From assembly GCF_022530855.2 (NCBI RefSeq), contig NZ_CP099567.1:1240001-1304000 (forward strand): a stretch of DNA of 64,000 nt. Direction: 5' to 3'. Below the pieces are notes generated by a model. The model made no database searches. It was not told where the DNA came from and saw only the letters and a list, made by a program, of their open reading frames with translations. The translations under genes were made by a program, and so were the position numbers. Below are positions 1-8,362 of this stretch, one piece after another. Positions within the stretch are counted from its first letter, which is position 1; each line of letters begins with the position of its first letter. Source of the stretch: Candidatus Vondammii sp. HM_W22 (GTDB lineage Bacteria > Pseudomonadota > Gammaproteobacteria > Chromatiales > Chromatiaceae).

Positions 1-39
1 CGCTTCGGTGAGGATCTTGAGTCGTTTCTCTGTGGTCAT
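1..39 (-). CDS. Start of a minus-strand gene cut by the window edge (possibly a Tn3-type transposase)
   Basis: The reverse strand reads ATG from position 39 and gives MTTEKRLKILTEA before the window ends. A start of this kind (KRLKIL-EA) is reminiscent of the N terminus of DUF4158-containing Tn3-family transposases, but 13 residues are not enough to assign it. The setting of insertion-sequence debris to the right fits a mobile element. Confidence 0.3.
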   Translation of the reverse strand, partial: MTTEKRLKILTEA

Positions 40-188
40 AATCGTTACCTAAAGGCCACGATTCTAGCCAAATTACCCTAAAATGTTCGGAAATCGAAAA
101 GTACCCCTCTCGGGAAACGTAGGCGGGGAAAGGGATCTAGCCGTTTATGTCCGTTTACGAGGGAAAATCCCTAGGACCCCTATATGGC

Positions 189-433
189 ATGAATAAATCT
201 AAAAGACCACGAGATACAAACAAGCTTGCCAAGTCCATTGTATACTTGGCGACCGGCGATGCCGAGGAAGAAAGCCTGGATGAAGGTAAAGACCCCGCTG
301 CTGCTGCGCTTGGGCGCAAGGGTGGATTGAAAGGAGGCGAGGCACATGCAAAAAAAATTAACCGCAGAATAGCGGTCAGAGATTGCAAGGATTACAACTG
401 CAGCTAGGTGGAAAAAACTGAGGACTAAGACTG
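189..433 (+). pseudogene. Histone H1-like small basic protein, frameshifted
   Basis: The frame from the ATG at 189 begins MNKSKRPRDTNKLAKSIV and continues to a K/G-rich AALGRKGGLKGGEAHAKK, as in the small KRPRD-N-LAK proteins common in proteobacteria. Those proteins end in a stretch like LTPE-R-IA-KAA-ARW. Here that ending is seen only in another frame after a run of eight A (350-357), as LTAE-stop-RSEIARITTAARWKK. The gene therefore carries a frameshift in the A run plus a nonsense codon. An IS256 end begins directly after it. The function of the family is not firmly known. Confidence 0.55.
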
Positions 434-630
434 GAGACAGACCTAAATTCTGTGTAACTGCCTATCATTAAACCCAAACAAGGGAGAGGACAGGCAGATG
501 ATCGATAAGAAAGAGCTCCAAGCGGCCGCTAATCACATCAAAACTGAAGAAGATCACAACGAGTTCCGGCAAATGCTGGACAAAATCACGGTCGATGCAG
601 TACTTAACAAGTTGAACTGGATGATTTTAA
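434..630 (+). mobile_element. IS256-family element, 5' fragment
   Basis: The left terminal sequence (CTAAATTCTGTGTAACTG core at about 443-460) is followed by a leader and an ATG at 499 reading MIDKKELQAAANHIKTEEDH, the N terminus of the MIDKKEL transposase variant also found at 3601 on the other strand. The frame breaks up after about 40 residues, and a second IS256 left end starts at 631. This is a dead remnant. Confidence 0.75.
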
Positions 631-1573
631 GAGGGTGTCCTGAATTCTGTGTAACTATCTATCATTAAACCCAAGCGTGGTTGAGGATAGGCACTATGAA
701 CAAGAAAGAACTACAGGCGATCACTCATGCGGCCGCTAAAAATATCAAGACGGAAGACGACCTCAAAGACTGCCATCAGATGCTAACCAAGATTACGGTA
801 GAAGCGGCACTGAACGCTGAGTTAGATGATCATCTTGGCTTTGAAAGGCACGAGCAGTCCGAAGCTGATAATAACCGCAACGGCTATGCCAGTAAGACTA
901 ACCGAACGGAAGCTGGCCAGTTCGAGCTCGATACACCACGCGACAGAGCTGGGAGTTTCGAGCCCAAGCTCGTTAAAAAAACACCAGCGTCGATTTACTT
1001 CCATGGACGACAAGATTATTTTCTTGTATACCCAGGGGATGACAACACGAGAAATCGTCACGACCGTTAAAGAAATGTACGGTGCTGATGTCTCCGCCAC
1101 CTTGATTTCCAAAGTGACTGACGCTGTTATTGAACAAGTGATTGAACGGCAATCTAGGCCACTGGATGCGGTCTATCCCATTATTTACCTGGATTGTATT
1201 GTCGTAAAAATCCGGCAAGACAAGAAAGTGACCAATAAGGCAATTTATCTAGCACTGGGCGTGAACATGGAGGGCCACAAGGAATTGTTGGGGCTCTGTC
1301 TGTCAGAGAATGAGGGTGCCAAGTTCTGGCTCAATGTACTCACAGAGCTCCAGAATCGCGGCGTGAAGAATATCCTGATAGCCTGAAGGGCTTTTCAGAC
1401 GCAATCAATACAGCGTTTCCCGAGACTCAGATCCAGCTCTGTATTATTCACATGGTGCGCAACTCGATGAAGTATGTGCCCTGGAAAGACTACAAGGCAG
1501 TGACGGCAGACCTGAAGAAAATATATAAGTCTGTCACCGAAGATGAAGCGCTACTGGAACTTGATAATTTCTC
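631..1573 (+). mobile_element. IS256-family element with broken transposase, 3' truncated
   Basis: The left terminal repeat starts GAGGGTGTCCTGAATTCTG and is the same as in the complete copy at 20452. The transposase starts at ATG 696 (MNKKELQAITHAAAKNIK). Compared with the intact copy it has an extra A in the A-run near 976-982, which shifts the frame after KLVKK. It also has a small deletion near 1383 that removes the Cys-Val-Asp-Gly part of the catalytic region, and it ends abruptly after LELDNFS, where an inverted second element begins. It cannot make a full transposase. Confidence 0.8.
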
Positions 1574-2268
1574 GAGCTTGTAAAGTTTTCTGTGTAACTG
1601 CCTGGGTTAAATATATACCGCCAAGCGTTCTTCGAACTCAATCATAAATCTATTCAGTGCTAGTTTCCAATTACGGATCGGCATTATCCACTTTTTCGAT
1701 GCGGCCTGGATTGCCAGATAGATTACCTTCTTTGCCGAGTCATCGGTTGGAAATAATTTCCGTTTTTTGATCACTTTGCGAATGACGCTGTTCAGTGACT
1801 CAATGGCGTTGGTCGTGTAGATCACCTTTCGTATATCCTCCGGGTAGTTGAACAGCGTGTTCAGGTTCTCCCAATGGGCACGCCAGGAGCGGCTGATCCG
1901 GGGGTACTTGTTGTCCCACCGGTCAGAGAATTTATCCAGCGCCAATAAGGCTTCTTCCTTGGTGATGGACTGGTAAATCTTTTTCAAATTAGCCGTGACA
2001 GGCTTGTAGTCTTTCCAAGGCACGTACTTCATCGAGTTCCGTACCATATGCACGATACAGAGCTGGATCTGAGTCTCGGGAAACGCTGTATTGATTGCGT
2101 CTGGAAAGCCCTTCAGGCCATCAACACAGGCTATCAGGATATCCTTCACGCCGCGATTCTGGAGCTCTGTGAGTACATTGAGCCAGAACTTGGCACCCTC
2201 ATTCTCTGACAGCCAGAGCCTGACCTTCCCCCCATCTTAATACCAAGACTTGGATGAGATAATTCATT

Positions 2269-3087
2269 CTAAGCGGCCCTATTCACAAAGGCCACAGGTG
2301 ACAAATAATTTAATGCGCTATGAGGCCGCACGTGATTGTAGTGCTCTCGCCATTGATCAATTTCATGTCTAGCGTCATCAATGGACCTGAACCAATGCTG
2401 ATTTAAGCATTCATTTCTGAATTTACCGTTTAAGCTTTCTACAAACGCATTCTGAGTAGGCTTACCTGGCTGAATAAAACCTAGCTTAACGCCACTTTCT
2501 TTTTGCCAGTAGAACATCGCCTTGCTAGTAAACTCAGTACCGTTGTCGCAGATTATTTGATCCGGAGCGCTCCTTAGCTCAATCACCTGAGTTAAAAAAC
2601 GAGCGACCTGGTGACCATTGATCGAGAAGTCAGAGAGCTGGCCAATAACTTCTCTTGAGTAATCATCAATCACATTAAATACTCGAAAGCGGCGACCATT
2701 AGCCAACTGATCACTGACAAAATCCATTGACCAGCGTATATTTTTACCAATGGGCATAATCGTTGGCATTCTTGGTCGTATTATCTTCTTGCGTTTTTTA
2801 GTCCTCACTTGAAGACCTTCTTCGTTATAGACTCGGTAGGTCCGCTTCTTGTTTTTCACAAGCCCCTCTCCTCTCAGGAGGCCATGTAAAAACAAATAAC
2901 CATAACTCGGATGCTTTTTTGCCAGCTCAAGTAACCGTTTGCGTAGAGGCTCATCTTTTCCCCATTGAGTAACGTACCGAAAAGCGGTTCTACTTAAGCC
3001 TACTAATAGGCAAGCTCTACGCTCGCTTAATTTGAACCGCGACTTAAGGTAGCTCACGATTTGTTTTCTATCAGCAGGCTTTACCAC
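2269..3087 (-). CDS. IS3-family transposase OrfB (DDE integrase)
   Basis: The 272-residue frame has the rve integrase core: WSMDFVSDQLANGR gives the first Asp, ICDNGTEF the second, and AFVESLNGKFRNECL the catalytic Glu. The N terminus has the HTH-like segment usual in OrfB. The frame opens with GTG at 3087 inside the end of orfA. In this family the active enzyme is normally an OrfAB fusion made by -1 frameshifting, and an A6G stretch (AAAAAAG) near the end of orfA fits that. No internal stop is visible, so it may be active. Confidence 0.88.
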   Translation of the reverse strand: MVKPADRKQIVSYLKSRFKLSERRACLLVGLSRTAFRYVTQWGKDEPLRKRLLELAKKHPSYGYLFLHGLLRGEGLVKNKKRTYRVYNEEGLQVRTKKRKKIIRPRMPTIMPIGKNIRWSMDFVSDQLANGRRFRVFNVIDDYSREVIGQLSDFSINGHQVARFLTQVIELRSAPDQIICDNGTEFTSKAMFYWQKESGVKLGFIQPGKPTQNAFVESLNGKFRNECLNQHWFRSIDDARHEIDQWREHYNHVRPHSALNYLSPVAFVNRAA

Positions 3088-3347
3088 TTTTTTGAGAGCA
3101 CATCCTTCATCGCCTCAGCTTCAAGCATTTTCTCGGCAAGTAACTTCTTAAGCTTGTTATTTTCGCTTTCAAGCTCTTTGAGCCGTTTGGCTTCTGAGAC
3201 ATCCATCCCGGCGTATTTGCTTCGCCAGTTATAAAAGCACCCGGTTGAAATGCCGAACTGACGACAAATGTCATCAACTTTTACCCCTGACTCATGCTGC
3301 TTGATGGCACCAATAATTTGCTCTTCTCTGTAACGCTTCTTCTTCAT
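3081..3347 (-). CDS. IS3-family transposase OrfA
   Basis: An 88-residue protein from MKKKRYREEQIIGAIKQHES. It has a helix-turn-helix (VDDICRQFGISTGCFYNWRSKY) followed by a leucine-zipper-like coiled coil (LKELESENNKLKKLLAEKMLEAEAMKDVL). This is standard for OrfA, which binds the terminal repeats. The start at 3347 is preferred over upstream codons because it matches the conserved MKK-R-SEEQI start. It overlaps orfB by 7 bp with a slippery A6G run at the junction. Confidence 0.87.
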   Translation of the reverse strand: MKKKRYREEQIIGAIKQHESGVKVDDICRQFGISTGCFYNWRSKYAGMDVSEAKRLKELESENNKLKKLLAEKMLEAEAMKDVLSKKW

Positions 3348-3665
3348 GTTGAGATCTCCTAACATACAGACTAATTGGAAATCTCATCCTTGTCATGGCT
3401 CTATTTCTGGGGGAAAGGTCAGCCGTTACGGTTATTGTCAGCTTCGGACTGCTCGTGCCTTTCAAAGCCAAGATGATCATCTAACTCAGCGTTCAGTGCT
3501 GCTTCGACCGTAATTTTAGTTAGCATCTGATGGAAGTCTTTGAGGTGGTCTTCCGTCTTGATATTTTTAGCGGTCGCCTGTAGTTCTTTCTTGTCGATCA
3601 TCTGCCTGTCCTCACCCTTGTTTGGGTTTAATGATAGGCAATTACACAGAATTCAGGATAGTCTC

Positions 3666-4271
3666 CGAAATTAAGCTTCAGTAGCTTGTATATGCGGTAT
3701 ACCCGCTTATGGTTCCAGGGCTTTCCTTCACGCCGGAGCATGTCGAACATCAAACCAAATCCATACGTTGGTTATTTCGTCGCCAGCTGTTGCAGTGCAT
3801 CTATAACGGGCCGGTCTCGTTCTGTATCAGGTTCATAGTTATAACTGCTTCGACTAATATTGATCACCCTGCAGGCTGCACGTCGAGTCAGAACATGCTC
3901 GTCTTGCAGATAATCAACCAGTTCGCGCTTCTCAGCTGGCTTTAGAGCTTTTTTTCAATGACATCCTTAAGTGCGGCATGTTCCAGGCTTAAATTGGCGA
4001 ACATCTGCTTGAGACGCCTGTTCTCATTTTCAAGCTCTTTTAGACGCTTGATATCTGATGCCTGCATACCACCATATTTGCTCTTCCAGTTGTAGTAGGT
4101 GGCATCGGATATACCATACCTCCTTCACCTTCCTACCGCTCTCTACTTCCTTCAAAATACGGATAATCTGGCTTTCGGTATGTCTGCTCTTCTTCATCTT
4201 CGTTCTCCTGTCTGTGGTTAGTTTAACCGGAGAACTCTAATTTGTGATGGGCCTATTATCAGGGAGGATTA
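3666..4271 (-). pseudogene. IS3-family element remnant (orfA and start of orfB)
   Basis: The minus strand from ATG 4197 reads MKKSRHTESQIIRILKEVESG, then shifts frame near 4120. The HTH and zipper then continue as ATYYNWKSKYGGMQASDIKRLKELENENRRLKQMF. An orfB start (ALKPAEKRELVDYLQDEHVLTRRAACRVI) follows until it is cut at about 3666 by the IS256 end. Upstream, a terminal-repeat-like sequence ends near 4271. It is a different IS3 subtype from the 2221 element and is dead. Confidence 0.75.
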
Positions 4272-4495
4272 CATTAATCCAAACACAGCTCAGTATGAGC
4301 TATAATAAACAAGTCATAACGCAGTCTTATAAGCGAATTAATCGGGGTCGGAGACGAATGGCACTAAGTCTGGATTATTCGTGCTTTCTACATCTCTTTG
4401 TAAGTTCTTAATAAGGCCATACCCTCTTGGAAATATCTGCAAAAGAAAATCAAGCATAGCTCTTTGCGGGAACATGGTCACACGGGATTCAATAG
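4272..4495. other. Intergenic stretch with one copy of a dispersed motif
   Basis: No convincing gene is seen. Positions 4418-4446 (CATACCCTC, then ATATCTGCA) resemble the 5' half of an intergenic motif repeated at 27261, 32411, 37945, 45149 and 55865. No terminator is apparent for the operon that ends at 4496. Confidence 0.4.
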
Positions 4496-5059
4496 TTAGA
4501 CCGACTTCGCCTTCACACCATTAGCCAGCTTTGCAACCAGTATGCCTGCCACCATGCCAGAGGCATGCCCTACCCATGAGATATGTGGTCTGAAATCCAA
4601 CAGACTTATAATCAGGCCACCATACAAACAGGCGGTCACCGTTGCCAATAAGATATTTTTTGCTGAACGAGAGTAGTAGGCATCGGCCAGCAGATAGGCC
4701 CAATATCCGAACACCACACCACTGGCACCCGCATGATAGCCACTTGAGCCAAACCCCCAGGTTCCCAGGCCGCCCACGATTGTTAATAGCAGCGTAACTT
4801 CCCAAAATAGCACGCGCTCTTTGCTTTGGATTAGCCAGCCAAGCAGCAGAAACGGTATTGAATTACCCAGCAGATGCCAAATACCATGGTGTATAAAAGG
4901 AGCCAGAAGTATATGCCACAGCCCATCCAGGGTACGCGGCATAATCCCATAAGACCCAAACTCAAAACCGAGGAGTGTTTGGGTGCCCTGAATCACCCAC
5001 ATCAATATAAGCAGATAGAGTGCATCAGGAATGCGCAATATAGTTACTGATATAGACAC
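4496..5059 (-). CDS. Rhomboid family intramembrane serine protease
   Basis: A 187-residue membrane protein with about six hydrophobic segments and the rhomboid signatures. HHGIWHLLGNSIPF (residues 57-70) gives the conserved His/Asn of helix 2. GASG (111-114) gives the nucleophile Ser113. SWVGHASGMVAG gives the partner His165. Such proteases cleave transmembrane substrates within the membrane. It is the last gene of the polyamine/PspA/K+ channel operon and overlaps the channel gene by 16 bp, so it is probably co-translated with it. The substrate is unknown; a regulatory role toward other membrane proteins of the operon is only a guess. Confidence 0.85.
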   Translation of the reverse strand: MSISVTILRIPDALYLLILMWVIQGTQTLLGFEFGSYGIMPRTLDGLWHILLAPFIHHGIWHLLGNSIPFLLLGWLIQSKERVLFWEVTLLLTIVGGLGTWGFGSSGYHAGASGVVFGYWAYLLADAYYSRSAKNILLATVTACLYGGLIISLLDFRPHISWVGHASGMVAGILVAKLANGVKAKSV

Positions 5060-6147
5060 GTCCTAACCTGCTGTTCTGTTACTTTTTGACCATCATTGAG
5101 CAGGCTGATGATGGCATCACCACTGCAAATCCGAGTGGGGTCTGGATTGCACCGCACCTCACCATCGACTACATAGGCCATGGGTATACCCGCACCCGAT
5201 ATTACAAACCGGCAGATCAGATCTTGCCAGAATTGGTTCTGAAAGCCGATATCAAAACGTTGCATGTGCGCATTATCATGGGTAAAAAAGTCTTCCAGAA
5301 CCTCCTCAGTTCCCGGCGCAACGAGGGAGCGCACCAGAAAACCTGGATAGGCACGGATAGGACGCACCACAGCATTTGCCCCGGCTCTTTGCAGTCGTTT
5401 TCTATTTTCGTCATTGATGGCTTCTGCCAAAATCATGGCATTGGAGCCGATCTCTTGAATACGATCTAGCACATCAAAGGTGAGACTATCAGACTGCGGG
5501 TCAGCATAATCACTGGCAATAACAATAATGTAGCTTGCATCCGATACATTGACCGCGCGCAGGTTATCTGAATTCTCCGCATGACCAGTGAAATGCACCA
5601 CTCCAAGATCAGCAATATTTTTTGGCAGTGCCCCGGTAAACTTGTTTGTCAATATTTGCACTGGATATTCAGACAGTTCCGGGGTTGCTCTAATTTGCTG
5701 CACTAATTTATGCAGATAACTATCTGAATCAATATTCGGGGTATTTATTATCAGGATATGATCTTGCATATTCCATCTCCATCTACCGTATTTCTTTTCT
5801 GCACTAACCCACAATCTATGCTCAATAAACTCTGTGACAATATGGGCTAAAATTGAGATCCCGAAGGCATAGAGGCAGATAATGGTAATAATGCGACCGC
5901 CCGCTGTGCTTGGGCTTATATCGCCATAACCAACGGTGGTAACCGTAGTCAGTCCCATCCACAGCGCATCACCAAATGAGAGCCCCTCAAAAAACATCAT
6001 GCCTACTGCGCTAACAAAAACCAGCGTTAACAAGAGGGCAAGCAGTTTTATAAGCCTGACTGAAAAGTCAGGCGTGTAATGATGTGCATATTTACTGTAA
6101 CGATGCGGCTTCGATCGTCTAATTAGCAGGCGAATGAGAATCAACAA
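5044..6147 (-). CDS. Ion (K+) channel with RCK/TrkA-N domain
   Basis: A 367-residue protein. Two transmembrane helices flank the pore loop TTVGYGDISPS, whose TVGYGD selectivity filter lies at residues 71-76. A cytoplasmic TrkA-N/RCK-like domain follows (HILIINTPN through VVHFTGHAENSDNLRAVNVSDASYIIVIASD), ending with a C-terminal TrkA-C-like tail. Such channels gate K+ in response to nucleotides or ions. The TTG at 6147 overlaps the stop of the previous gene, suggesting coupled translation; the next in-frame ATG would remove the first helix. K+ channels of this type occur in the YjfI/PspA/spermidine-synthase gene neighbourhoods described by comparative genomics. Confidence 0.85.
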   Translation of the reverse strand: MLILIRLLIRRSKPHRYSKYAHHYTPDFSVRLIKLLALLLTLVFVSAVGMMFFEGLSFGDALWMGLTTVTTVGYGDISPSTAGGRIITIICLYAFGISILAHIVTEFIEHRLWVSAEKKYGRWRWNMQDHILIINTPNIDSDSYLHKLVQQIRATPELSEYPVQILTNKFTGALPKNIADLGVVHFTGHAENSDNLRAVNVSDASYIIVIASDYADPQSDSLTFDVLDRIQEIGSNAMILAEAINDENRKRLQRAGANAVVRPIRAYPGFLVRSLVAPGTEEVLEDFFTHDNAHMQRFDIGFQNQFWQDLICRFVISGAGIPMAYVVDGEVRCNPDPTRICSGDAIISLLNDGQKVTEQQVRTCLYQ

Positions 6148-6455
6148 GAGCTACCCTTTTCGTAGAAAAGATTGACCTCTTCTATAACATGACGTTTTAT
6201 CTCGGCTTCATCTGATGCATCCAGTTTGTAGTGTTGTGCCAGCTGAGCCAGCTCATCTTTATTAAAGGAGAGACCAACACGCGGGCGCTGTACTTTTACA
6301 TAGGTTAACCCGATGATTTTTCGTACAACATCACTAGGGACAATAGAGGCATTGGCTGCATCATGACGAATCTTTCGTAGAATGTCCTGTTGAAAAGTGA
6401 AGTGCATCTGCAACTTTTTAAGGACGCTCCTCTCCTTTGACCATTTATTACTCAC
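6141..6455 (-). CDS. Uncharacterised 104-residue protein of the polyamine/PspA operon
   Basis: I do not recognise the family. The likely start is GTG at 6455, giving VSNKWSKERSVLKKLQ. It overlaps the end of the upstream gene by 8 bp, and its own stop overlaps the channel start. The protein is charged and soluble, without a signal peptide. It is predicted to be mostly helical (FTFQQDILRKIRHDAANASIVPSDVVRKIIGL, then a second helical half ending EIKRHVIEEVNLFYEKGSSC). The tight overlaps on both sides argue that it is a real gene working with the DUF2491-like protein and the channel. Confidence 0.7.
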   Translation of the reverse strand: MSNKWSKERSVLKKLQMHFTFQQDILRKIRHDAANASIVPSDVVRKIIGLTYVKVQRPRVGLSFNKDELAQLAQHYKLDASDEAEIKRHVIEEVNLFYEKGSSC

Positions 6456-7068
6456 TGGGCCACATCTCCTCAATGACATCGAAGGGACAGAGCGCAGCCA
6501 GCGAGACATCAGTATCACCATCACCCCATATTTCAACAGAGAGGCAGCGCGTATCTACATTGCCAACACATTCGTGATAGCGTAGCTCTTCACTCTCATT
6601 ATCTTTCGGCACCACGCCTCCACAATCACGATTGTAGTAGTAGGCTTCGCCCTCTTTTATACGTTGTATATAACTGTCGGCAAGCCAGCTTGTCAGCTCT
6701 GCTAGCTTCTCTTTCACTGTTAATGTAACAAACTCTTCGCCCCAAAGCCCTGAAAATTCATCTTCATCAAACAGGGTAAACAGCATTGACTCTGGCAGTT
6801 TGATAGAGAAACAGAGCTGCGGGTCACCATCATTATCATCGACTGAAAGATAGTATGTTTTGTTATCTTCACTGCGCAAGGTTAGCTCTTTTGTGATCTC
6901 TGTTTCAGAGTATTGATAGCCGCCTACTTTAGTAACTTCCAACTGCTGGCCTTGCAGTTCATCCGGCAATGAACGGCGCTGTTTTAAAGCAACGATGTCA
7001 CCTATTTGCAACTGACCTGGATCAGTTAATGTGCGAGGCTTGTTACTACCAAAGAATGTTTTAAACAT
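6448..7068 (-). CDS. YjfK-like protein (DUF2491/DUF4178 type)
   Basis: A 206-residue soluble protein. The N-terminal half is a beta-rich module: LQIGDIVALKQRR, EVTKVGGYQY, KTYYLSVDDNDGDPQLCFSIKL. This pattern resembles DUF4178/DUF2491 proteins encoded beside PspA homologs, such as E. coli YjfK. The C-terminal half carries acidic and aromatic motifs (EGEAYYYNRDCGG). The function is unknown. It lies between pspA and the 104-residue gene, and a GCAA-loop hairpin lies just upstream. The assignment to one of the two DUFs rests on pattern memory, not on an alignment. Confidence 0.65.
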   Translation of the reverse strand: MFKTFFGSNKPRTLTDPGQLQIGDIVALKQRRSLPDELQGQQLEVTKVGGYQYSETEITKELTLRSEDNKTYYLSVDDNDGDPQLCFSIKLPESMLFTLFDEDEFSGLWGEEFVTLTVKEKLAELTSWLADSYIQRIKEGEAYYYNRDCGGVVPKDNESEELRYHECVGNVDTRCLSVEIWGDGDTDVSLAALCPFDVIEEMWPSE

Positions 7069-7088
7069 TTAACGTACCTAAAATGTCA

Positions 7089-7108
7089 AAGGCACCTTGC
7101 GGTGCCTT
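7089..7108 (-). terminator. Hairpin between pspA-like and yjfK-like genes
   Basis: The sequence forms an 8-bp perfect stem, AAGGCACC / GGTGCCTT, with a GCAA (GNRA-type) loop on the transcribed strand. Only a weak T-rich stretch follows. It could be a leaky terminator or a processing or stability element that sets the ratio of PspA to downstream products. Confidence 0.5.
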
Positions 7109-7113
7109 ATCAA

Positions 7114-7812
7114 TTAACCAGCTTTTTGTTTTGCTCTAATCTTTTCAAGAATTGAGTGTTTATTAGACCCCGTAGAGCCACCAATACCACTCTGCTTCAA
7201 TCGTGCATCAAGGTCATCGCCCTGCTCTTGCGTCTCCATCCATTCACCTGCTTCCATGTTATCACGCCAATTCTGCTGTTTAGTTTTGACGCGTTCCAAT
7301 GCCTTCGCAACACGGTGTTGACTGGAGCTGGTGGCAGCAACATTATCAGAGATACTTGTTGTTGCCTTTTGAACTTCTTTTATGGTCTTTACCTTTTCCA
7401 GGTCACGCCTGTTTTTTTGGATGATCTTTTCACGCGAACGAACCAGCTTATTGATAGCATTCACTTCACTTGAAAGTGCATTGTGTTCAGCTGTTTTATC
7501 ATCACGCTCGCTGGCGATCTCTTCCAGACGTTCAGCAACCTTTTCAGCCAATGACTCTTGACCGGCATTCAGCGCCTCAATGGCCTTGGCTTCGTAGTCA
7601 TCATAGTCTGTATTCAGACTATTGATTTCGCGTTTTAATTTAATTTCAGAGCCCTTCAGACGGGTCAGACTCTGCTTGGCTTTGGCGATAGCACTCTCGG
7701 CATCACGAATCTCCTGCTCTAAAATACGTATCGCGTTGGCATCGATAATTGCTTCACCAGCTTCATTGGCACCACCACGTATGGCGGTAAAAATATCTTT
7801 TAAAATACTCAT
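7114..7812 (-). CDS. PspA/IM30 family membrane-stress protein
   Basis: A 232-residue protein made almost entirely of heptad-rich helices (EQEIRDAESAIAKAKQSLTRLKG; later NKLVRSREKIIQKNRRDLEKVKTI). It begins MSILKDIFTAIRGGANEAGEAIIDANAIRILEQ, the typical amphipathic start of PspA/IM30 (ESCRT-III-like) proteins that bind and stabilise the inner membrane. It most resembles the YjfJ branch by neighbourhood: a DUF2170 gene upstream and a YjfK-like gene downstream. No PspF, PspB or PspC is present, so regulation must differ from the classical phage-shock system. Confidence 0.88.
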   Translation of the reverse strand: MSILKDIFTAIRGGANEAGEAIIDANAIRILEQEIRDAESAIAKAKQSLTRLKGSEIKLKREINSLNTDYDDYEAKAIEALNAGQESLAEKVAERLEEIASERDDKTAEHNALSSEVNAINKLVRSREKIIQKNRRDLEKVKTIKEVQKATTSISDNVAATSSSQHRVAKALERVKTKQQNWRDNMEAGEWMETQEQGDDLDARLKQSGIGGSTGSNKHSILEKIRAKQKAG

Positions 7813-7825
7813 AAAAAACCTCTGG

Positions 7826-8233
7826 TTATGCGAGTAATGATTGGATGGCTTCTAAAACATCAATGGTATTTTCTGCCTGAACTTCCAATTCATGAACAAT
7901 AATTTCAAAATTTGTACCCAGGGCTATCGCGCCAAACAGGATGTAGGTTTCATCCTGCAAGCCAAAGGCGCTCAGCGGTACAGCTGGAGCAAGTTGCAAT
8001 AGCATCTTATTGAGATTATCAACTTCATTTTCTGCTACTTCTGCCACGCTAAACAATGGGGTTACGGCAAGCAGTTGCGTATCAGTCAATGCTAAATGGA
8101 TAGGAAACTCATCATTATTCGAACAGACAACCTCTAGGACTCCATTGTCCAGCAGCAAGGCATCAAAGGATGTGCCTTCGTCCGTTACATGATCGTTTAG
8201 TCGAAACGCCAGCTCTTCAAGCGTGATGGTCAT
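7826..8233 (-). CDS. DUF2170 (YjfI-like) protein
   Basis: A 135-residue acidic protein starting MTITLEELAFRLNDH. The ATG at 8233 is chosen because an AGGAG lies 7 nt upstream and the start matches the WTLEEL-type N terminus of YjfI. It contains FPIHLALTDTQLLAVTPLF and YILFGAIALGTNFEIIVHELEVQAENTIDVLEAI, a pattern of one-domain proteins encoded next to PspA homologs. The function is unknown. It is 13 bp from the pspA-like gene and surely co-transcribed. Confidence 0.72.
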   Translation of the reverse strand: MTITLEELAFRLNDHVTDEGTSFDALLLDNGVLEVVCSNNDEFPIHLALTDTQLLAVTPLFSVAEVAENEVDNLNKMLLQLAPAVPLSAFGLQDETYILFGAIALGTNFEIIVHELEVQAENTIDVLEAIQSLLA

Positions 8234-8362
8234 ACAATGCTCCTGTTTGGTATCGGCTGCCATATTATGTCAACTGCCTTAAAATATATGTCATATTATG
8301 ACGTAGGTCAAACTTAATTTCACCTGGATCGTGCAAGCGATCGTGTGTGTAGGATTTAGGTT

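Larger units (their letters stand above)
2221..3421 (-). mobile_element. IS3-family element, apparently intact
   Basis: The element is about 1.2 kb and carries overlapping orfA and orfB. The ends are imperfect inverted repeats: TGACCTTCCCCCC at 2221 and, on the other strand, TGACCTTTCCCCC ending at 3421, with GGATGAG further in on both sides. It is flanked by the triplet GCC at 2218-2220 and 3422-3424, as expected for the 3-bp target duplications of IS3 elements. It lies inside the IS256 remnant 1574-3665. Confidence 0.85.
1574..3665 (-). mobile_element. IS256-family element (MIDKKEL variant), internally deleted and split by an IS3 element
   Basis: Read on the minus strand, the right part (3665 to 3422) holds the terminal repeat and the N terminus MIDKKELQATAKNIKTED to about residue 60. 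The left part (2220 to 1607) holds the C-terminal half from LWLSENEGAKFW to the end. About 150 middle residues are missing, and an IS3-family element sits exactly at the join. Both outer terminal repeats are present (GAG..TGTGTAACTGCC at 1574 and its partner at 3665). No target duplication is visible outside, so the surroundings have been rearranged. Confidence 0.75.
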
